From positions 36,457,317 to 36,521,316 of the forward strand of contig CM060082.1 of the NCBI GenBank assembly GCA_030533445.1: 64,000 nt of DNA, in the 5' to 3' direction. Numbering within the stretch: position 1 is the first letter of the stretch; each line of letters begins with the position of its first letter. Of the stretch, positions 58,740 through 64,000 are shown one piece after another. A program made the translations under genes and the position numbers. The stretch comes from Cyprinodon diabolis (taxonomy: Eukaryota > Chordata > Actinopteri > Cyprinodontiformes > Cyprinodontidae). The notes below the pieces were generated by a model, which was not told the origin of the DNA, did no database searches, and saw only the letters and a list, made by a program, of their open reading frames with translations.

Positions 58740-59760
58740 ATTACGCTGTAGCCTGCCTACTGTATGAACTCCTTCCCCATCTAGACTTCCTGGTCCACTA
58801 TGCCAGGAAACTCTTGCGGCGTTCAGTTCTGCTTTAACAAAAATCCAAAGAAAACTAATGATTCAGAGATCACATCATCTTAACATTCCTTCTGGACTCC
58901 CATGAGACTTTGTGCCGAGTCCCCTCCTGTTCTTGGTATTGTATACACCAACAACAGCATTGTTCTGTTAATAGCTTTACGTCTTCTATCAATACAAAAG
59001 CATCATCCTGTCCATCCTACTGTAGTGCTCCCCCTGTATTTATAAGATGCCTACAGTCAAACATAACACTAAATTAACAAGGACAACTAAAAAAATACAT
59101 AGTTAATCCTACATCCATCCTTTTTAAAATCAGCAATACACTGCAAAAACGATCTAGAAATCGGTACAAATTACTTAAATTAAGTGCATTGCCCTTAATT
59201 TTAATAGGTAAATCAGAGTATTTATAATCTATAATAAGTAATTTTATTCTTAAAATAAGATTATTAGATAATATGTACTTGAAATAAGACAATACAATAG
59301 TTTTTTTTCTTATTTTAAATGTAAATTGTCTTGTTCCATTGGCGTGAGGAGGTAATTCAAGAAGAAATGCACTTATTTTAAGAAAAAATTACTTATTGAG
59401 ATTTCAGGTTTTTTGCAGTGTACAGTCATCACATATTGCCATCTCAGTAACACAGGACTGTAGTCATCCACTACAAGAATACCTCATCCCATTACCCTCA
59501 GGACACAGATATAAGACACTGAGGTGCAGGAGGGGTCGTTTCAGGAAGCTCCATGACGCTTATGGTCATAGCCATCCTTAACAACATGCTCTGCCGAGGA
59601 TGATATTTATTGCTATATTGTGTCCTGTGCAGTATTGTAATGATGTATTCTGTGTAGTATTGTTATTTTGTGTCCTGTGCTGTATTGTTACTGCCTGTTT
59701 GTGATGGGAGTCCAGGGGTTGATCTGTGGAAAAGAATTTCCCATTGGGAAATAAAGTTGA
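58740..59760 (+). mobile_element. Rex1-like LINE remnant, interrupted by a MITE
   Basis: TTCAGTTCTGCTTTAACA near 58822 codes the FSSAFNT block typical of Rex1. It is followed by a decayed GTPQG region (TGCCGAGTCCCCTCCTGTTC near 58915, for CxLSPLLF) and YTNN. After the inserted MITE (59139-59420) comes the C terminus: LPSGHRYKTLRCRRGRFRK at about 59493-59550, matching the usual LPSGRRYRxxRCRxNRxxxSF. The end near 59735-59760 has GAATTTCCCATTGGGAAATA and AAGTTGAGTC, a standard tail. Much of the thumb region is gone. Confidence 0.7.
59139..59420. mobile_element. CACTGCAAAAA MITE (282 bp), TA-flanked
   Basis: Left CACTGCAAAAACGAT, right TTTTTTGCAGTG, flanked by TA at 59137-59138 and 59421-59422. 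This fits a Tc1/mariner-type MITE, though CACTGC ends also occur in other superfamilies. Interior is AT-rich with CTTATTTTAA motifs. Shares its text with the older copy at 31985-32266. Confidence 0.75.
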
Positions 59761-59764
59761 GTCT

Positions 59765-60149
59765 TTTGCAACTCATTTGTTACAGCATTAGCAGTCATAT
59801 GTGGTGTAAAGCAACATATTAGATATCCTAACAAATGACAATGCATTGAAGAGAAATATGGCAGAAGACTAGTTGAATTCATGCATGCAAGTTAAACCAG
59901 GAAGACCAGTAGATTAAAGAATTCTGATCTTTTAAAGCAAGTTAATCCTTTTTGCAGACAAAACGTAATAATTGCCAAATGTAAATTTATCTAAGCTAAT
60001 TTATTTTCTTTTGCCTGTTTGATTCTTTTCCAAAAAACATTGTCATCTTTTTTCTTTATCAAATATGATCTGTTTGTGTCTATAAAACACAACAACAGCC
60101 ATGGTTAGTTAGGTGCAGACATTGAGACCAGTATCAGATTTTAATACTT
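59765..60149. other. No gene; the right edge may be L2-type sequence
   Basis: AT-rich. From about 60105 the text GTTAGGTGCAGACATTGAGA may be the decayed left part of the L2-type copy that resumes at 61370. Confidence 0.35.
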
Positions 60150-60453
60150 TAAGGGCCGGATCTTTCAAAGGTTTGCGTTTATAAAAACGTGAGCTATTTC
60201 ACTGCGGACGCTAAAAAATGTACAAACTGATCTATCAACAGCGTGCTAAAAGGATTTGGTCTTTAAAACGTGCTAAATAGCGCCTCTTATCCATTTAGTA
60301 CTTTTTCTGCAATGAATATGCAATATCGGGCGTTTACACGCAAAAGTGCGTCTTGTCGGAGGAGAACATGTAAATATATTAATTTAGCACTCGCAAAGTG
60401 ATTTATTAAACCTGAAAGCAATTTTGCTAACGGTATCTGACTCTATATTTAAC

Positions 60454-60906
60454 ATGTTTCAAAAGAAGGTGCAAATGGTCTGTATGCGTAATTGCGCACT
60501 TGTCGCAAGAAGGAGACATCGGAATGAAGCAAGGAGACGCAGAGAACGCATTTTTTCACTCCGTGTGAATATTTTCGCAATGAAGGAGGAAACGATCATC
60601 AAAACATTTCGTTTATACAGCATTGCCATTTTGGAGCTGTTGGGGGAACTCCGAATGGATTTGGAGCCAGCCACAAGGAGGACCCACGCAATACCAGATA
60701 TCACAAAACTCCTTGCAACATTGCACTTTTTTGCATCTGGGTCATTCCAGCGTACGGTTGCAGCGAGAGCTGGGATCTCCCAATCTCGTTTTGTCAGAAG
60801 TGCTGTCCGACGGGGTCGGGGTTCTCCCCCTGCGCCTGCGGAGCAACGTGCCAATGCTGCGGGGATGCGTACGCGCAGTAATCTCATCCACAATCACTTC
60901 TTGTGA
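60454..60906 (+). pseudogene. Harbinger transposase N-terminal fragment (150 codons)
   Basis: ATG at 60454 (MFQKKVQMVC); the frame 30 codons longer upstream starts at a non-ATG codon. Basic region RRRHRNEARRRRERIF at about residues 17-32, a helical stretch, then LLATLHFFASGSFQRTVAARAGISQS, the helix-turn-helix seen in HARBI1-like transposases (known form L-x-FFAtGSFQ-x-x-x-x-x-x-GISQS). After GISQS the expected sequence seems to continue in the next frame (SEVLSDGVGV, near 60790), so a small shift is present. The DDE domain is absent entirely. Product, if made, could at most bind DNA. Confidence 0.75.
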
Positions 60907-61041
60907 GCCATTTGGTATGTGCATTTTTCTACAGGCCAATACAAAACACCTGTTTTTTTTTTTTTTGTTTTTTTTTACTCAAGTGAAGTAGAAATTCAGC
61001 CACATACCACCTTAGGGAATAAAGGTTGCTAAAGTTTTTTC

Positions 61042-61044
<3 letters not shown>

Positions 61045-61113
<69 letters not shown>

Positions 61114-61117
61114 TTTT
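61045..61117. repeat. (TA)n then (TTTA)n microsatellite inside the Harbinger element
   Basis: About 16 TA units followed by about 10 TTTA units, then a T run and GGGGGGGG near 61121. Confidence 0.95.
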
Positions 61118-61369
61118 TTGGGGGGGGGTCACTGTAAGATTTAAATCTCTTAATGCACTAGTTTGTACAAACTACTTTGCCGCAAACCACAAAACGCGCA
61201 AAACCCCCATTTAAATAGGGTGTCTCCAACAGTTTTGCACCTGCCACCAGTTACGCAATCACTCTTGTTAAATCACCCGCAAACCATGGTTCAGCCCCTC
61301 GCGCAAAATTCCAGTTTGCGAGCGCAAATTACTGCACGCAAAATTGGATCTTGATAAATCCGGCCCTAA

Positions 61370-62256
61370 GATTCCTAGAATTTCTAAAATAGAATGGGAG
61401 GCAGATCTTTTAGTTATCAGGCTCCTCTCCTGTGGAACCAACTACCAGCTTTAGACCATGAGGCAAACACCCTAACTTCTTTTAAGATTAGGCTTTCCTT
61501 TTTTGATAAAGCTTATAGTTAGAGTGGCTCAGGTTATCCTGAGCTATCTCTATAGTTATGCTGCTATAGGCTTAGGCCGCTGGAGGACATAGGAACCCTT
61601 TTTTTATCATTCTGCTTCATTCTATCTCTATTCTTCAACTCTGCAGAATTCGTTAGTTCAATCTCTAACGTTCTGCTCTCTCTGCCTTTTCTCATAATAG
61701 CTTCATCTGGTCTGTTCCTGTTTGGCTGTTGGTCCATCCTGGAGAAAAATATCAGATGTGCTGCTGCCCTCAATGCCTTTTCTTTATAGATGTTCGTGAT
61801 CTGCCTGTTTTTCAGTGTAGTCCTGTTTTTCTGACTGTGACTGGTTGGATATGCTCTCTTCACCCTCTGACATGGGAGTTGGCTCGGAGCTCGTCTGCCT
61901 GGCTGTGTGTTTCCTGGACGGGGCCGCCTGTTGAGCTGGTTTACAGTAGCCTTTTGTATCTTTGCTTCTGTTTCCTTGAACACCAGTCGGCCTCAGCAGA
62001 TGGCCGCTCACACTGAGCCTGGTTCTGCTGGAAGTTCTTCCTGTTAAATGGAAGTTTTTCCTCTCCACTGTCGCTACAAGCATGCTTAGTTTGAGGGATT
62101 GCCTTCGAGTCAATGAGTCGAAGCAATCAACTGGTTTTCCTTAGATAGAAACCTTTGAATCAATTTTACTGTATGATCTTGTGAATTGTAAAGTGCCTTG
62201 AGATGACATGTTTTGTGAATTGGCACTATAGAAATAAACTGAATTGAATTAAATAC
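61370..62256 (+). mobile_element. L2-type LINE 3' end, 5'-truncated
   Basis: Starts within the ORF2 C terminus (ATTCCTAGAATTTCTAAAAT, coding IPRISK; then TTTTTTGATAAAGCTTATAG, coding [12 protein letters not shown] near 61497-61521). The 3' UTR follows to the tail ACTGAATTGAATTAAAT at 62256. Same family as 12263-16810. Text to the left of the Harbinger element may belong to it. Frames 61564-62126 are UTR by-products. Confidence 0.88.
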
Positions 62257-62259
62257 CTA

Positions 62260-64000
62260 GATTCAGCATTGTGTACTTCTGCCTCATTGGCTGCTAAGAT
62301 GGATTTATGGTAAAGCAGGGTTTTCTACACTTAACCAGTAATTTGTTCTTAAAGCTAACAGAAAAGCTTTGGTGTCAAGCTTACCAAAAAATTAAATGCA
62401 TGACACCAAGCCTGAAAAACTCAATTCAAAGTCAACAAAGGGGTGAAAACAAATAGAAAAATCTCAGCAGGGTGTCCAGCTTAAATCCAGGGTTAGAAAG
62501 ACAAGCAGCTTCCTTGTACTTCTTAAATCTTTGCTGTATTCACTGTTAAAATGTACTTCTGCAGGAATTTACACTGAAAAGAATTATATTTCTATCCCAG
62601 AGATCACCAAGGTTTGGATTAAAGGTGTCATTTAATACCCTGAAAAAGAAAAAAAAGTGTGGATAATTGGCCTAAACAGTCCTGCTTAAAGTGTTTAGAC
62701 TTTTTTTTAGGTCAATGCAATAAAAACTGTTTACCTAAAGTACCAAAAAATTGTGTGTTACTATTTGAAAATGCAATCTATAGGATTTAGCCTTTGTTGT
62801 GTTAAATCAATATAATTTATTAATTTTAAGACACATTTCTGTTCTAAAAGAAGGTAGAGTTACAGATTCAACAAAAAAGCACCTCCTGGACAATATTGAT
62901 TTCTCACAATGAGTTTTTTTCAGTGATGAAATAGGATGATGGTAGATGTTTCTGCCAGCTATTACATTTAAGGGGGCAATTATATTTTCACATAAGGACA
63001 AGATGATTTGGATATCGATTTCCCTTGAAACTATTAAAGTATCATTTCAGAATATGCCTCTGCATTTGCCCAGGTTACCTTATGGTGACATTTGTTTAAG
63101 TTTGACTAAAAAGTAAAAAAAAAAAAAAACTAAAGAAATCTGAAAAAAAGTAAACAATTTGAACGCACTGGACATGTGGATTCTTAGTATTAATAGGCTG
63201 AAGATACATTTAGTAAAGGAGACAAAATTAGATACTTTATTGTTAGACATCCCTATCATGGATCAGAGCTGCAAAAGCTGAAATTGGGCAGGATTAGTCT
63301 GGCTTGATTGACTGAGAGGAGCATTTAACTTTTTCATAGGTGTATAAATTTGATTTTCTAACTGGTTTATTAAGAATGTTAAAAAAAAAAAAGCCATATC
63401 AAAATCTCAATTAATAAACAATAAAATAGACCAATTAAAATATAAAGGAAGGAAGGAAATAGTCTCATAAAGCTGACTGGGTTTTATTTTCTCAATCAAA
63501 TCTTCATTATAATTATCACATGTCTCTACTGTATGTGGATTAAAATAAGTTTCAATGTTCTAACTTGATCAAAATTAGGTTTGTAAAAAAAAATCTGATT
63601 TAGTTAGAACTGTAGCAGAACTTCAATCCAGAATGACTTCAAATACATCAAGATCAACAAGATGTTGGCTGGAGAGGCTTTATTGGAAATCTGCAACAAA
63701 AAAAAATGTACAGCTTGAAATTATGGAAGCATTTAAAGCTTCCTCTTCAAAAACCTGTGTCACCATCTCCCCCTACTGGAGGAGCACCGACTGTACTAGA
63801 AATCCCAATCATAGAGTGTGCAGTGGACCATGTTAAACTAATACAAAATCTCTCATTTGTAGATTAGTGTGTAGATGTAGTTTGCAGCAGCACACCTGTG
63901 TGACTGCTGCACTCCAGGCACTCCACCCGGCTGGTTTATATGAATTCCAGTCTACGCTGCTGTAACCCTTGAAACGCAGGCTTCGAGGCTCCCATGGGAA
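62260..64000. other. No recognisable feature
   Basis: AT-rich with A runs near 63115 and 63382. The frame 63633-63836 has no domain; its GC-richer part (63745-63830) may be an unidentified repeat. Confidence 0.4.

Larger units (their letters stand above)
60153..61366 (+). mobile_element. PIF/Harbinger derivative (1214 bp), TAA-flanked
   Basis: Begins GGGCCGGATCTTTCAAAG; the reverse complement of its end begins GGGCCGGATTTATCAAG. Flanked by TAA at 60150-60152 and 61367-61369, the 3-bp target typical of Harbinger. Interior has repeated GCGCAAA/TTTGCGC-type motifs near both ends. It keeps only the N-terminal part of a transposase, so it is a deletion derivative dependent on a full-length relative. 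Confidence 0.85.

Overview
This window looks like a transposon-rich, gene-poor stretch of a ray-finned (teleost) fish genome. The evidence is the repeat content: a Rex3 LINE with its GATG tail, Rex1-like LINE pieces, an L2-type LINE whose ORF1 is an SGNH esterase, a complete Tc1 transposon, a PIF/Harbinger derivative, hAT-like and piggyBac-like MITEs, and short LTRs bounded by TG...CA. The sequence is AT-rich with long unremarkable stretches between insertions. I found no host protein-coding gene, rRNA or tRNA that I can defend, so the segment is intergenic or deep intronic. The species cannot be fixed from the sequence.

Layout. 0-5.4 kb: 5'-truncated Rex3 (222-1951, 13-bp target duplication), a decayed LINE on the minus strand, and a solo LTR (2964-3737). 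7.4-12 kb: a split TA microsatellite, the long copy of a TTAA-flanked MITE (8009-8943), a second solo LTR (10072-10771) and a SINE-like repeat interrupted by an L2 tail. 12.3-16.8 kb: a nearly full-length L2-type LINE on the minus strand with ORF1 (esterase) and ORF2 (endonuclease plus reverse transcriptase, one frameshift). 17-20.9 kb: further LINE scraps. 21.0-22.9 kb: an intact, young Tc1 element (21160-22771) inserted in a much older Tc1-like copy. 23.9-28 kb: old Tc1-like fragments. 29.2-32.3 kb: second MITE copy, a 58-59 bp tandem repeat, a partial LTR, an hAT-like MITE and a piggyBac-like MITE. 36.3-40.2 kb: a LINE split by a solo LTR (37302-37941), then two Tc1-like relics. 44.1-47.5 kb: LINE scraps, a solo LTR (45278-45992) and a TIR element filled with a G/T-rich minisatellite. 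49.5-57.2 kb: LTR-like pieces, an hAT-like element carrying an LTR-like insert, and the third MITE copy. 58.7-62.3 kb: a Rex1-like LINE broken by a small MITE, a Harbinger derivative that probably landed in an L2 copy, and the L2 3' end.

How the pieces relate. Nothing here forms a host pathway. The interest is in the history of insertions. At least five nestings can be read directly, several with target duplications intact, which orders the families in time. The youngest-looking resident is the Tc1 copy: its two 202-bp inverted repeats differ at one position and its 334-aa transposase is open with a complete DD34E triad. Coordinates of decayed elements are approximate. Family names rest on recalled hallmark motifs, not on database searches.
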